DNA of 64,000 nt from Chirona hameri (Eukaryota; Arthropoda; Thecostraca; Balanomorpha; Balanidae), in NCBI GenBank assembly GCA_036785665.1, contig JAXIVJ010000343.1:124001-188000 (forward strand), written 5' to 3'. Below are positions 40,638 through 53,480 of this stretch, one piece after another. Position 1 is the first letter of the stretch. Each line of letters opens with the position of its first letter. A program made the translations under genes and the position numbers. A model generated the notes under the pieces. That model did no database searches and had not been told where the DNA came from. It was given only the letters and a program-made list of their open reading frames with translations.

Positions 40638-41755
40638 GGACGATGGCACCTACCGCCTGCTGGACGATAACACCTGCCGAAACAGTGGACGATGGCACCT
40701 GCCGAAACAGTGGACGATGGCACCTGCCGCCTGCTGGACGATGGCACCTGCCGCCTGCTGGACGATGGCACCTGCCGAAACAGTGGACGATGGCACCTGC
40801 CGAAACAGTGGACGATGGCACCTGCCGAAACAGTGGACGATGGCACCTGCCGCCTGCTGGACGATGGCACCTGCCGCCTGCTGGACGATGGCACCTGCCG
40901 CCTGCTGGACGATAACACCTGCCGAAACAGTGGACGATGGCACCTGCCGAAACAGTGGACGATGGCACCTGCCGCCTGCTGGACGATGGCACCTGCCGCC
41001 TGCTGGACGATGGCACCTGCCGCCTGCTGGACGATGGCACCTGCCGCCTGCTGGACGATGGCACCTGCCGCCTGCTGGACGATGGCACCTGCCGAAACAG
41101 TGGACGATGGCACCTGCCGCCTGCTGGACGATGGCACCTGCCGAAACAGTGGACGATGGCACCTGCCGAAACAGTGGACGATGGCACCTGCCGCCTGCTG
41201 GACGATGGCACCTGCCGCCTGCTGGACGATGGCACATGCCGCCTGCTGGACGATGGCACCTGCCGCCTGCTGGACAATGGCACCTGCCGCCTGCTGGACG
41301 ATGGCACCTGCCGCCTGCTGGACGATGGCACCTGCCGCCTGCTGGACGATGGCACCTGCCGCCTGCTGGACGATAACACCTGCCGAAACAGTGGACGATG
41401 GCACCTGCCGCCTGCTGGACGATGGCACCTGCCGAAACAGTGGACGATGGCACCTGCCGAAACAGTGGACGATGGCACCTGCCGCCTGCTGGACGATGGC
41501 ACCTGCCGAAACAGTGGACGATGGCACCTGCCGAAACAGTGGACGATGGCACCTGCCGAAACAGTGGACGATGGCACCTGCCGCCTGCTGGACGATGGCA
41601 CCTGCCGCCTGCTGGACGATGGCACCTGCCGCCTGCTGGACGATGGCACCTGCCGCCTGCTGGACAATGGCACCTGCCGCCTGCTGGACGATGGCACCTG
41701 CCGCCTGCTGGACGATGGCACCTGCCGCCTGCTGGACGATGGCACCTGCCGCCTA
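40638..41755. repeat. 24/25-bp two-variant minisatellite
   Basis: About 45 copies of two interspersed units, GATGGCACCTGCCGCCTGCTGGAC (24 bp, given only as a name) and the 25-bp form in which CCTGC is replaced by AAACAG. A few units have GATAACACC. ORFs of 285-403 codons on both strands are products of the stop-free repeat. Confidence 0.97.
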
Positions 41756-42061
41756 CTTCTTTCCAATGCTTATTCAAGAGTAGATCACAAATGATCTTCA
41801 TACTGAGTATACTTTGCAAGTATTCCAGTTCTGGGAAATAAGAATTACCTAAACAGAAACAAGCCTCTTAAAACGTCGCGTCAAACCACAACACTGTGGC
41901 GGTGTAAAAGATACCGAGAAAATGGAAACGGTAACGCGGATGTGCAAAGATCGTGGTAAGCGGGCATGTAAAAAAGAAGATCCGTGCCCATCAAATTTAT
42001 GGACTTTAATCTATGAAGTAACTTCCATAAACAAACTACAGCACATGAAAGGTACAGCGAA
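41756..42061. other. Unique sequence, no gene recognised
   Basis: About 300 bp between the 24/25-bp array and the exon candidate at 42062-42232. Short ORFs only. Confidence 0.4.
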
Positions 42062-42232
42062 TCAAAGCTGTTTCCTGATTTTTGGACCACCAAATACGGG
42101 ACCAGGAGCACAACAATATCGCTGCGACATAGCTTGCTCCCACTCTTCGGCCTTCGCATCAGGGACTTCGGCTAAAACAAACTTGTAGTCTTCTGAAAAC
42201 TCGTCATGAACCGTACACTCATAAATACCCTG
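42062..42232 (-). CDS. Possible host exon with Ig-like strand motif
   Basis: On the minus strand a CTTGTGTTTATTAATACAG acceptor precedes QGIYECTVHDEFSEDYKFVL, then AEVPDAKAEEWEQAMSQRY and a TGA at 42062-42064. The GxYxCxV pattern followed by a basic/hydrophobic strand resembles the F-G strands ending an immunoglobulin-fold domain, but one short exon is weak evidence. If real it could be a terminal exon, or be spliced internally before the stop. It lies on the same strand as the other exon candidates. Confidence 0.3.
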   Translation of the reverse strand, partial: QGIYECTVHDEFSEDYKFVLAEVPDAKAEEWEQAMSQRYCCAPGPVFGGPKIRKQL

Positions 42233-42620
42233 CTGTATTAATAAACACAAGAACATAAGCGAAAGTTTGGACTATTCGTAAAACTTCTGCATATTTCATG
42301 TCATGCTTTCAACCGCAAACGTATTCCGTAGGATTGCGGACCGTAGGACAGGCCGGCGACACCCTCGGTGGAAACGGTGAATGGAGAAGCTTAGCTGCCC
42401 ACAACCGCTGAATGCTGATTACTGACCAGTTAAACAGCGCGAATAACTGCCACTTCGAGAGCCACTTCGTTCAGCGTGTCGACAGTGCCGGCAAACTGTT
42501 CACCACAGCCTCAGCATGTAGTGCAAATATACATATCGGTGCCTGAAAATATCAAAACTTACTTTTGAATGATAATATTTGTTTTAATAGAATATATCAG
42601 CCATCAACAAGACTTTGGTG
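42233..42620. other. Unique sequence, no gene recognised
   Basis: About 390 bp between the exon candidate and the 5-kb minisatellite. Nothing recognised. Confidence 0.4.
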
Positions 42621-42623
42621 ACA

Positions 42624-45600
42624 GCCATGCCACAGCAACGCTCAGTGTGGCATGACCATGCCACAGCAACGCTCAGTGTGGCATGACCATGCCACAGCAA
42701 CGCTCAGTGTGGCATGACCATTGACCATGCCACAGCAACGCTCAGTGTGGCATGACCATGCCACAGCAACACTCAGTGTGGCATGACCATTGACCATGCC
42801 ACAGCAACGCTCAGTGTGGCATGACCATTGACCATGCCACAGCAACACTCAGTGTGGCATGACCATGCCATAACAACGCTCAGTGTGGCATGACCATGCC
42901 ACAGCAACGCTCAGTGTGGCATGACCATGCCACAGCAACGCTCAGTGTGGCATGACCATGCCACAGCAACGCTCAGTGTGGCATGACCATGCCACAGCAA
43001 CGCTCAGTGTGGCATGACCATGCCACAGCAACGCTCAGTGTGGCATGACCATGCCATAGCAACGCTCAGTGTGGCATGACCATGCCACAGCAACGCTCAG
43101 TGTGGCATGACCATTGACCATGCCACAGCAACGCTCAGTGTGGCATGACCATTGACCATGCCACAGCAACGCTCAGTGTGGCATGACCATGCCATAGCAA
43201 CGCTCAGTGTGGCATGACCATTGACCATGCCACAGCAACGCTCAGTGTGGCATGACCATGCCACAGCAACGCTCAGTGTGGCATGACCATGCCACAGCAA
43301 CACTCAGTGTGGCATGACCATGCCACAGCAACGCTCAGTGTGGCATGACCATTGACCATGCCACAGCAATGCTCAGTGTGGCATGACCATGCCACAGCAA
43401 CGCTCAGTGTGGCATGACCATGCCATAGCAACGCTCAGTGTGGCATGACCATGCCACAGCAACGCTCAGTGTGGCATGACCATTGACCATGCCACAGCAA
43501 CGCTCAGTGTGGCATGACCATGCCACAGCAACGCTCAGTGTGGCATGACCATGCCACAGCAACGCTCAGTGTGGCATGACCATTGACCATGCCACAGCAA
43601 TGCTCAGTGTGGCATGACCATGCCACAGCAACACTCAGTGTGGCATGACCATGCCATAGCAACGCTCAGTGTGGCATGACCATGCCACAGCAACGCTCAG
43701 TGTGGCATGACCATTGACCATGCCACAGCAACGCTCAGTGTGGCATGACCATGCCACAGCAACGCTCAGTGTGGCATGACCATGCCACAGCAACGCTCAG
43801 TGTGGCATGACCATGCCACAGCAACGCTCAGTGTGGCATGACCATGCCACAGCAACGCTCAGTGTGGCATGACCATTGACCATGCCACAGCAACGCTCAG
43901 TGTGGCATGACCATGCCACAGCAACGCTCAGTGTGGCATGACCATGCCACAGCAACGCTCAGTGTGGCATGACCATGCCACAGCAACGCTCAGTGTGGCA
44001 TGACCATGCCATAGCAACGCTCAGTGTGGCATGACCATGCCACAGCAACGCTCAGTGTGGCATGACCATTGACCATGCCACAGCAACGCTCAGTGTGGCA
44101 TGACCATGCCACAGCAACGCTCAGTGTGGCATGACCATTGACCATGCCACAGCAACGCTCAGTGTGGCATGACCATGCCATAGCAACGCTCAGTGTGGCA
44201 TGACCATTGACCATGCCACAGCAACGCTCAGTGTGGCATGACCATGCCACAGCAACGCTCAGTGTGGCATGACCATTGACCATGCCACAGCAACGCTCAG
44301 TGTGGCATGACCATGCCATAGCAACGCTCAGTGTGGCATGACCATTGACCATGCCACAGCAACGCTCAGTGTGGCATGACCATGCCACAGCAACGCTCAG
44401 TGTGGCATGACCATTGACCATTCCACAGCAACGCTCAGTGTGGCATGACCATGCCACAGCAACACTCAGTGTGGCATGACCATTGACCATGCCACAGCAA
44501 CGCTCAGTGTGGCATGACCATGCCACAGCAACGCTCAGTGTGGCATGACCATTGACCATGCCACAGCAACGCTCAGTGTGGCATGACCATGCCACAGCAA
44601 CGCTCAGTGTGGCATGACCATGCCACAGCAACGCTCAGTGTGGCATGACCATTGACCATGCCACAGCAACGCTCAGTGTGGCATGACCATGCCACAGCAA
44701 CGCTCAGTGTGGCATGACCATTGACCATGCCACAGCAACGCTCAGTGTGGCATGACCATGCCACAGCAACGCTCAGTGTGGCATGACCATTGACCATGCC
44801 ACAGCAACACTCAGTGTGGCATGACCATGCCACAGCAACGCTCAGTGTGGCATGACCATGCCACAGCAACGCTCAGTGTGGCATGACCATTGACCATGCC
44901 ACAGCAACGCTCAGTGTGGCATGACCATGCCACAGCAACGCTCAGTGTGGCATGACCATGCCACAGCAACGCTCAGTGTGGCATGACCATGCCACAGCAA
45001 CGCTCAGTGTGGCATGACCATTGACCATGCCACAGCAACGCTCAGTGTGGCATGACCATGCCACAGTAACGCTCAGTGTGGCATGACCATTGACCATGCC
45101 ACAGCAACACTCAGTGTGGCATGACCATGCCATAGCAACGATCAGTGTGGCATGACCATGCCACAGCAACGCTCAGTGTGGCATGACCATGCCATAGCAA
45201 CGCTCAGTGTGGCATGACCATGCCACAGCAACGCTCAGTGTGGCATGACCATGCCACAGCAACGCTCAGTGTGGCATGACCATGCCATAGCAACGCTCAG
45301 TGTGGCATGACCATGCCACAGCAACGCTCAGTGTGGCATGACCATGCCACAGCAACGCTCAGTGTGGCATGACCATGCCACAGCAACGCTCAGTGTGGCA
45401 TGACCATTGACCATGCCACAGCAACGCTCAGTGTGGCATGACCATGCCACAGCAACGCTCAGTGTGGCATGACCATGCCACAGCAACGCTCAGTGTGGCA
45501 TGACCATGCCACAGCAACGCTCAGTGTGGCATGACCATGCCACAGCAACGCTCAGTGTGGCATGACCATTGACCATGCCACAGCAACGCTCAGTGTGGCA

Positions 45601-47627
45601 TGACCATGCCACAGCAACGCTCAGTGTGGCATGACCATGCCACAGCAACACTCAGTGTGGCATGACCATTGACCATGACACAGCAACGCTCAGTGTGGCA
45701 TGACCATTGACCATGCCACAGCAACGCTCAGTGTGGCATGACCATTGACCATGCCACAGCAACGCTCAGTGTGCCATGACCATGCCACAGCAACACTCAG
45801 TGTGGCATGACCATTGACCATGCCACAGCAACGCTCAGTGTGGCATGACCATGCCACAGCAACACTCAGTGTGGCATGACCATTGACCATGCCACAGCAA
45901 CGCTCAGTGTGGCATGACCATGCCACAGCAACACTCAGTGTGGCATGACCATGCCCATGCCACAGCAACGCTCAGTGTGGCATGACCATGACCATGCCCA
46001 TGCCACAGCAACACTCAGTGTGGCATGACCATTGACCATGCCACAGCAACACTCAGTGTGGCATGACCATGCCACAGCAACGCTCAGTGTGGCATGACCA
46101 TTGACCATGCCATAGCAACGCTCAGTGTGGCATGACCATGCCACAGCAACGCTCAGTGTGGCATGACCATGCCACAGCAACGCTCAGTGTGGCATGACCA
46201 TTGACCATGCCACAGCAACGCTCAGTGTGGCATGACCATGCCACAGCAACGCTCAGTGTGGCATGACCATGCCATAGCAACGCTCAGTGTGGCATAACCA
46301 TTGACCATGCCACAGCAACGCTCAGTGTGGCATGACCATGCCACAGCAACGCTCAGTGTGGCATGACCATTGACCATGCCACAGCAACGCTCAGTGTGGC
46401 ATGACCATGCCACAGCAACGCTCAATGTGGCATGACCATGCCACAGCAACGCTCAGTGTGGCATGACCATGCCACAGCAACGCTCAGTGTGGCATGACCA
46501 TTGACCATGCCACAGCAACGCTCAGTGTGGCATGACCATGCCATAGCAACGCTCAGTGTGGCATGACCATTGACCATGCCACAGCAACGCTCAGTGTGGC
46601 ATGACCATGCCACAGCAACGCTCAGTGTGGCATGACCATTGACCATGCCACAGCAACGCTCAGTGTGGCATGACCATTGACCATGCCACAACAACGCTCA
46701 GTGTGGCATGACCATGCCACAGCAACGCTCAGTGTGGCATGACCATTGACCATGCCACAGCAACGCTCAGTGTGGCATGACCATGCCACAGCAACGCTCA
46801 GTGTGGCATGACCATGCCACAGCAACGCTCAGTGTGGCATGACCATTGACCATGCCACAGCAACGCTCAGTGTGGCATGACCATGCCACAGCAACGCTCA
46901 GTGTGGCATGACCATGCCATAGCAACGCTCAGTGTGGCATGACCATGCCACAGCAACACTTAGTGTGGCATGACCATGCCACAGCAACGCTCAGTGTGGC
47001 ATGACCATTGACCATGCCACAGCAACGCTCAGTGTGGCATGACCATGCCACAGCAACGCTCAGTGTGGCATGACCATTGACCATGTCACAGCAACGCTCA
47101 GTGTGGCATGACCATGCCACAGCAACGCTCAGTGTGGCATGACCATTGACCATGCCACAGCAACACTCAGTGTGGCATGACCATGCCACAGCAACGCTCA
47201 GTGTGGCATGACCATGCCACAGCAACGCTCAGTGTGGCATGACCATGCCACAGCAACACTCAGTGTGGCATGACCATTGACCATGCCACAGCAACGCTCA
47301 GTGTGGCATGACCATGCCACAGCAACGCTCAGTGTGGCATGACCATGCCACAGCAACGCTCAGTGTGGCATGACCATTGACCATGCCACAGCAACACTCA
47401 GTGTGGCATGACCATGCCACAGCAACGCTCAGTGTGGCATGACCATTGACCATGCCACAGCAACGCTCAGTGTGGCATGACCATTGACCATGCCACAGCA
47501 ACGCTCAGTGTGGCATGACCATGCCACAGCAACACTCAGTGTGGCATGACCATTGACCATGCCACAGCAACGCTCAGTGTGGCATGACCATGCCACAGCA
47601 ACGCTCAGTGTGGCATGACCATGCCCA
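42624..47627. repeat. 31/38-bp minisatellite (5.0 kb)
   Basis: Well over 100 copies of a 31-bp unit (CATGACCATGCCACAGCAAC plus GCTCAGTGTGG), with a 38-bp form carrying an extra ATTGACC. In stretches (for example 44040-44560 and 46300-46640) the two forms alternate regularly, giving a 69-bp higher-order unit. Minor variants ATAGCAACG and AACACTC mark subfamilies. Minus-strand ORFs of 67-213 codons exist only where the 69-bp order keeps frame. Confidence 0.97.
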
Positions 47628-48225
47628 ATGGCCATGCCTGCCATGCCCAATTTCAGGAATGCCTGTTCGCAGAATACAGCTAAGATACGGTAAGATAAGT
47701 AAGCATTTGAGGTCATAAGTTTACTATGAAAGTCATCTGCATGTCCGTAAGCAAACAATATTGCATCTGCGAAGCTAAGCGTAGCATCGGTTGCCTCCCC
47801 TGTTAGCACAAAGCAGCAGAATACACGCTTGACAGAAACAAATCGTGTGTAGTGAAAACTATTAAATATGTTACAGCTGCAGTGTTTATGAGAACCTTTG
47901 AATGACCCACCGCGACGTATTAATGTTATTTTCACATCGTGTTGTTGTTTCAGTTGTTTGATTGCAATAGTTCTGAACTAAAATATTGTGCCGCCTTCTA
48001 CCGTCTTTGCCAGCCGGTTTAAGCCGGTTAAGACCAGTGGCAGAAATCGTTTTTTTCGGGCTGCAAACTAGATACGAATCGTATACGAATCGTATACGAA
48101 GCCGTATCGTATCATACGATCCGCACACTGGTAGTTGGCTGTGCACTAGGAAGGTCCGGTCCACCCCTACCGGACAGACTCCTGCATGAGAGAGGCCCTT
48201 GATCGTGCCCACTCCTGCCCTGGTG
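47628..48225. other. Unique sequence
   Basis: About 600 bp between minisatellites, including the weak exon candidate below and a small CGTATACGAAT-type repeat at about 48070-48120. Confidence 0.5.
47725..47799 (-). CDS. Weak host exon candidate
   Basis: Minus strand: TGCTTTGTGCTAACAG acceptor, 75-bp open segment reading EATDATLSFADAILFAYGHA then DDFH, and a GTAAAC donor. Its start phase (two bases completing a codon) fits the phase-1 end of the exon at 48491-48665. Composition is natural but no family is recognised, and the segment is short enough to arise by chance. Confidence 0.2.
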
Positions 48226-48229
48226 CGGT

Positions 48230-48497
48230 CACGCGGGCTGCCATGTCGCCTGTCCTGCCCTGTCCTCACCTGGTGCGGCGGCCCGGGCTGTCCGGTCGCC
48301 TGCCCTCACCTGGTGGTGGTGCGGCGGCCCGGGCTTTCCTGTCAGCTGTCCTCACCTGGTGGTGGTGCGGCGGCCCGGGCTGTCCTGTCAGCTGCCCTCA
48401 CCTGGTGGTGGTGCGGCCCGGGCTCTCCTGTCAGCTGCCCTCACCTGGTGGTGGTGCGGCGGCCCGGGCTCTCCTGTCAGCTGTCCTCACCTGGTGG
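48230..48497. repeat. 46-bp minisatellite containing tandem splice donors
   Basis: About five units of ~46 bp containing CCTCACCTGGTGGTGGTGCG and GCCCGGGCTNTCCTGTCAGC. On the minus strand each unit reads CACCACCAG then GTGAGG, identical to the exon/intron junction of the neighbouring exon. Confidence 0.9.
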
Positions 48498-48665
48498 TGC
48501 GGCGGCGGCGGCGGCGGCGGCGCGGGTTGCCGAGTCGGAGGAGGAGCTGGTGGCCAGCAGCGGCGCCCGGTCGGACACGTCCGACTCTGTGCGGGTCAGC
48601 AGCGAGGCGCGCAGGTCGTCCTGAGGCTTGTACGGGCTGACCACCTGGCGCGGCAGCTGCGGATA
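48491..48665 (-). CDS. Probable host-gene coding exon (Ser/Ala-rich)
   Basis: Minus strand: GTGTCTGTGTGCCGCAG acceptor, 175-bp open segment, then a GTGAGG donor. It reads YPQLPRQVVSPYKPQDDLRA, SLLTRTESDVSDRAPLLATS, SSSDSATR, a run of eight Ala, and PPG at the junction. It starts in phase 0 and ends in phase 1. Sequence is low-complexity at its end ((GGC)n on the plus strand) but natural before it. Serine-rich motifs such as TESDVSD look like a phosphorylated cytoplasmic or linker segment (inference). GC-rich codon use and an Ala run match the exons at 2718-2977 and 3304-3404. All might belong to one long minus-strand gene, which cannot be shown here. Confidence 0.5.
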
Positions 48666-48667
48666 CT

Positions 48668-51600
48668 GCGGCACACAGACACACAGACACGCCGCCCCCG
48701 TCATACTCACAGACACCGACACAGACACACAGACACCGACAAGCCGCCCTCGTCATACTCACAGACCACACAGACACACAGACACCGACAAGCCGTCCCC
48801 GTCATACTCACAGACACCGACAAGCCGCCCCCGTCATACTCACAGACACCGACAAGCCGCCCCGTCATACTCACAGACCACACAGACACAGACACCGACA
48901 AGCCGCCCCCGTCATACTCACAGACACCGACAAGCCGCCCCCGTCATACTCACAGACCACACAGACACACAGACACAGACACGCCGCCCCCGTCATACAC
49001 ACAGACACCGACAAGCCGCCCCCGTCATACTCACAGACACACAGACACGCCGCCCCCGTCATACTCACAGACACCGACAAGCCGCACCCGTCATACTCAC
49101 ATACACCGACACAGACACACAGACACCGACAAGCCGCCCCCGTCATACTCACAGACCACACAGACAAGCCGCCCCCGTCATACTCACAGACACCGACAAG
49201 CCGCCCCCTTCATACTCACAGACACCGACAAGCCGCCCCCGTCATACTCACAGACCACACAGACAAGCCGCCCCCCTCATACTCACAGACCACACAGACA
49301 AGCCACCCCCGTCATACTCACAGACCACACAGACAAGCCGCCCCCGTCATACTCACAGACCACACAGACAAGCCACCCCCGTCATACTCGCAGACACCGA
49401 CAAGCCGCCCCCGTCATACTCACAGACACATACAAGCCGCCCCCGTCATACACAGACACCGACAAGCCGCCCTCGTCATACTCACAGACACCGACAAGCC
49501 GCCCCCGTCATACTCACAGACACCGACAAGCCGCCCCCGTCATACTCAGACACCGACAAGCCGCCCCCGTCATATTCACAGACCACACAGACAAGCCGCC
49601 CCCGTCATACTCACAGACCACACAGACAAGCCGCCCCCGTCATACTCACAGACACCGACACAGACACACAGACACCGACAAGCCGCCCTCGTCATACTCA
49701 CAGACCACACAGACACACAGACACCGACAAGCCGCCCCCGTCATACTCACAGACACCGACAAGCCGCCCCCGTCATACTCACAGACACCGACAAGCCGCC
49801 CCCGTCATACTCACAGACACCGACAAGCCGCCCCCGTCATACTCACAGACCACACAGACACACAGACACAGACACAGACACGCCGCCCCCGTCATACACA
49901 CAGACACCGACAAGCCGCCCCCGTCATACTCACAGACACACAGACACGCCGCCCCCGTCATACTCACAGACACCGACAAGCCGCCCCCGTCATACTCACA
50001 GACCACACAGACAAGCTGCCCCCGTCATACTCACAGACCACACAGACAAGCCACCCCCGTCATACTCACAGACCACACAGACAAGCCGCCCCCGTCATAC
50101 TCACAGACCACACAGACAAGCCACCCCCGTCATACTGACAGACACCGACAAGCCGCCCCCGTCATACTCACAGACACATACAAGCCGCCCCCGTCATACT
50201 CACAGACACCGACAAGCCGCCCCCGTCATACTCACAGACACCGACAAGCCGCCCCCGTCATACTCACAGACACCGACAAGCCGCCCCCGTCATACTCACA
50301 GACACCGACAAGCCGCCCCCGTCATACTCACAGACCACACAGACAAGCCGCCCCCGTCATACTCACAGACCACACAGACAAGCCGCCCCCGTCATACTCA
50401 CAGACACCGACAAGCTGCCCCCGTCATACTCACAGACACCGACAAGCCGCCCCCGTCATACTCACAGACACCGACAAACCGCCCCCGTCATACTCACAGA
50501 CACCGACAAGCCGCCCCCGTCATACTCACAGACCACACAGACAAGCCGTCCCCGTCATTCTCACAGACACCGACAAGCCGCCCCCGTCATACTCACAGAC
50601 CACACAGACAAGCCGCCCCCGTCATACTCACAGACACCGACAAGCCGCCCCCGTCATACTCACAGACACAGACAAGCCGCCCCCGTCATACTCACAGACA
50701 CCGACAAGCCGCCCCGTCATACTCACAGACACCGACAAGCCGCCCCGTCATACTCACAGACACCGACAAGCCGCCCCCGTCATACTCACAGACACCGACA
50801 AGCCGCCCCCGTCATACTCACAGACACCGACAAGCCGCCCCCGTCATACTCACAGACCACACAGACAAGCCGCCCCCGTCATACTCACAGACACCGACAA
50901 ACCGTCCCCGTCATACTCACAGACACCGACAATCCGCCCCCGTCATACTCACAGACACCGACAAGCCGCCCCCGTCATACTCACAGACACCGACAAGCCG
51001 CCCCCGTCATACTCACAGACCACACAGACAAGCCGTCCCGTCATACTCACAGACACAGACAAGCCGCCCCCGTCATACTCACAGACACCGACAAGCCGCC
51101 CCCGTCATACTCACAGACACCGACAAGCCGCCCCCGTCATACTCACAGACCACACAGACAAGCCGCCCCCGTCATACTCACAGACACCGACAAACCGTCC
51201 CCGTCATACTCACAGACACCGACAAGCCGCCTCCGTCATACTCACAGACACCGACAAGCCGCCCCCGTCATACTCACAGACCACACAGACAAGCCGTCCC
51301 GTCATACTCACAGACACAGACAAGCCGCCCCCCGTCATACTCACAGACACCGACAAGCAGCCCCCGTCATACTCACAGACCACACAGACAAGCCGCCCCC
51401 CCCCCCCGTCATACTCACAGACACCGACAAGCCGCCCCCGTCATACTCACAGACACCGACAAGCCGCCCCCGTCATACTCACAGACACCGACAAGCCGCC
51501 CCCGTCATACTCACAGACACCGACAAGCCGGCCCCGTCATACTCACAGACACATACAAGCCGCCCCAGTCATACTCACAGACACAGACAAGCCGCCCCCG

Positions 51601-51985
51601 TCATACTCACAGACCACACAGACAAGCCGCCCCCGTCATACTCACAGACACCGACAAGCCGCCCCGTCATATTCACAGACCACACAGACACGCCGCCCCC
51701 GTCATACTCACAGACACCGACAAGCCGCCCCCGTCATACTCACAGACCACACAGACAAGCCGTCCCCGTCATACTCACAGACACCGACAAGCCGCCCCCG
51801 TCATACTCACAGACACCGACAAGCCGCCCCCGTCATACTCACAGACACCGACAAGCCGTCCCCGTCATACTCACAGACACCGACAAGCCGCCCCCGTCAT
51901 ACTCACAGACCACACAGACAAGTCGCCCCCGTCATACTCACAGACACCGACAAGCCGCCCCCGTCATACTCACAGACCCAGACCC
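48668..51985. repeat. 32/35-bp minisatellite (3.3 kb)
   Basis: About 100 copies of CAGACACCGACAAGCCGCCC plus CCGTCATACTCA (32 bp), interspersed with a form starting CAGACCACACAGACAAG. It begins within a few bases of the acceptor of the exon at 48491-48665, so it would be intronic. The 1132- and 650-codon plus-strand ORFs are stop-free repeat read-through with constant frame switching. Confidence 0.97.
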
Positions 51986-52540
51986 AGACCCAGACCCAGA
52001 CACGCGCACGCGCACACACGGCTTGAATGATCCCTGCAAAGGTCGAGCAAATGATTGAGGATCTGACAAAGACTCCGGATCCAACTGCCTCGAGCTCTCC
52101 ACCTTGTGTCTGTCTGGACTCGTCACATACGTCAGCTCTCGGCATAGCGACTAACACCCCAGCTGCACATGCGCCGGTACTTGGGGCAAATTGTCACCAG
52201 CTTCCGCCGCAAGCCGGCATAATTTCCTGTAATTGTCTCCAGATTCCGCGATCAATAAAGTCACCTGCGATTTCTGCACCCGACACGAGCCTGGAGAAAA
52301 CCGCTGGCAGATCACCCGACCCAGGTCCCGCACGGCTTCAAAGGGAGGGGGGGGGGGGGGGGGGGCGGTATTATGTGCCTATCGATCGGAGCATCAGATG
52401 AGGTAAACCGATCACTCTGATTTGATAGCCGTGTGTCACCATTATGTCCAATGGCGCACCGTGGCGAAGCTCCTTGTCTCATGGCAAACCCGTTTTTAAT
52501 CGATCGTAAACACGCTAAGTGTCATATGACGGGACCGCAG
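51986..52540. other. Unique sequence with poly(G) tract
   Basis: Begins with CAGACC/GCGCAC short repeats (to about 52019). A G-run of about 16 lies at 52348-52364. A 124-codon plus-strand ORF (52027-52401) has no recognisable feature. Confidence 0.45.
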
Positions 52541-53480
52541 TGCGACATGGCAGGATCGCAGTGCGACATGGCAGGATCGCAGTGCGACATGGCAGGACCG
52601 CAGTGCGACATGGCAGGACCGCAGTGCGACATGGCAGGACCGCAGTGCGACATGGCAGGATCGCAGTGCGACATGGCAGGATCGCAGTGCGACGTGAAAG
52701 GATCGCAATGCGACATGGCAGGATCGCAGTGCGACATGGCAGGATCGCAGTGCGACATGGCAGGATCGCAGTGCGACATGGCAGGATCGCAGTGCGACAT
52801 GGCAGGATCGCAGTGCGACATGGCAGGATCGCAGTGCGACATGGCAGGATCGCAGTGCGACATGGCAGGATCGCAGTGCGACATGGCAGGATCGCAGTGC
52901 GACATGGCAGGATCGCAGTGCGACATGGCAGGATCGCAGTGCGACATGGCAGGACCGCAGTGCGACATGGCAGGATCGCAGTGCGACATGGCAGGATCGC
53001 AGTGCGACATGGCAGGATCGCAGTGCGACATGGCAGGATCGCAGTGCGACATGGCAGGATCGCAGTGCGACATGGCAGGATCGCAGTGCGACATGGCAGG
53101 ATCGCAGTGCGACATGGCAGGATCGCAGTGCGACATGGCAGGATCGCAGTGCGACATGGCAGGATCGCAGTGCGACATGGCAGGATCGCAGTGCGACATG
53201 TCAGGATCGCAGTGCGACATGGCAGGATCGCAGTGCGACATGGCAGGATCGCAGTGCGACATGGCAGGATCGCAGTGCGACATGGCAGGATCGCAGTGCG
53301 ACATGGCAGGATCGCAGTGCGACATGGCAGGACCGCAGTGCGACATGGCAGGATCGCAGTGCGACATGGCAGGATCGCAGTGCGACGTGAAAGGATCGCA
53401 ATGCGACATGGCAGGATCGCAGTGCGACATGGCAGGATCGCAGTGTGACATGGCAGGATCGCAGTGTGACGTGACGTATG
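52541..53480. repeat. 21-bp minisatellite
   Basis: About 44 copies of ATGGCAGGATCGCAGTGCGA plus C, highly homogeneous, with GGACCG variants. The period is divisible by three, so three frames stay open (CDMAGSQ, RHGRIAV, and SHCDPAM on the opposite strand). No frame shows protein-level constraint, so non-coding is preferred. Confidence 0.95.

Noticed and set aside
40141..41755. CRISPR array
   Set aside because: Direct tandem repeats with no unique spacers, in a eukaryotic context.
40505..41841. ORFs of 246-403 codons on both strands
   Set aside because: All derive from the stop-free 24/25-bp minisatellite. No frame is favoured.
42600..47935. Series of minus-strand ORFs with MLWHGHATLSVAVAWSCHTE
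   Set aside because: Minisatellite read-through that exists only where 31- and 38-bp units alternate.
48186..52026. 650- and 1132-codon ORFs (HTHRHRQAAPVILTDTDKPP-like)
   Set aside because: Read-through of the 32/35-bp minisatellite. Several frames are open simultaneously and the peptide pattern switches with each unit-length change.
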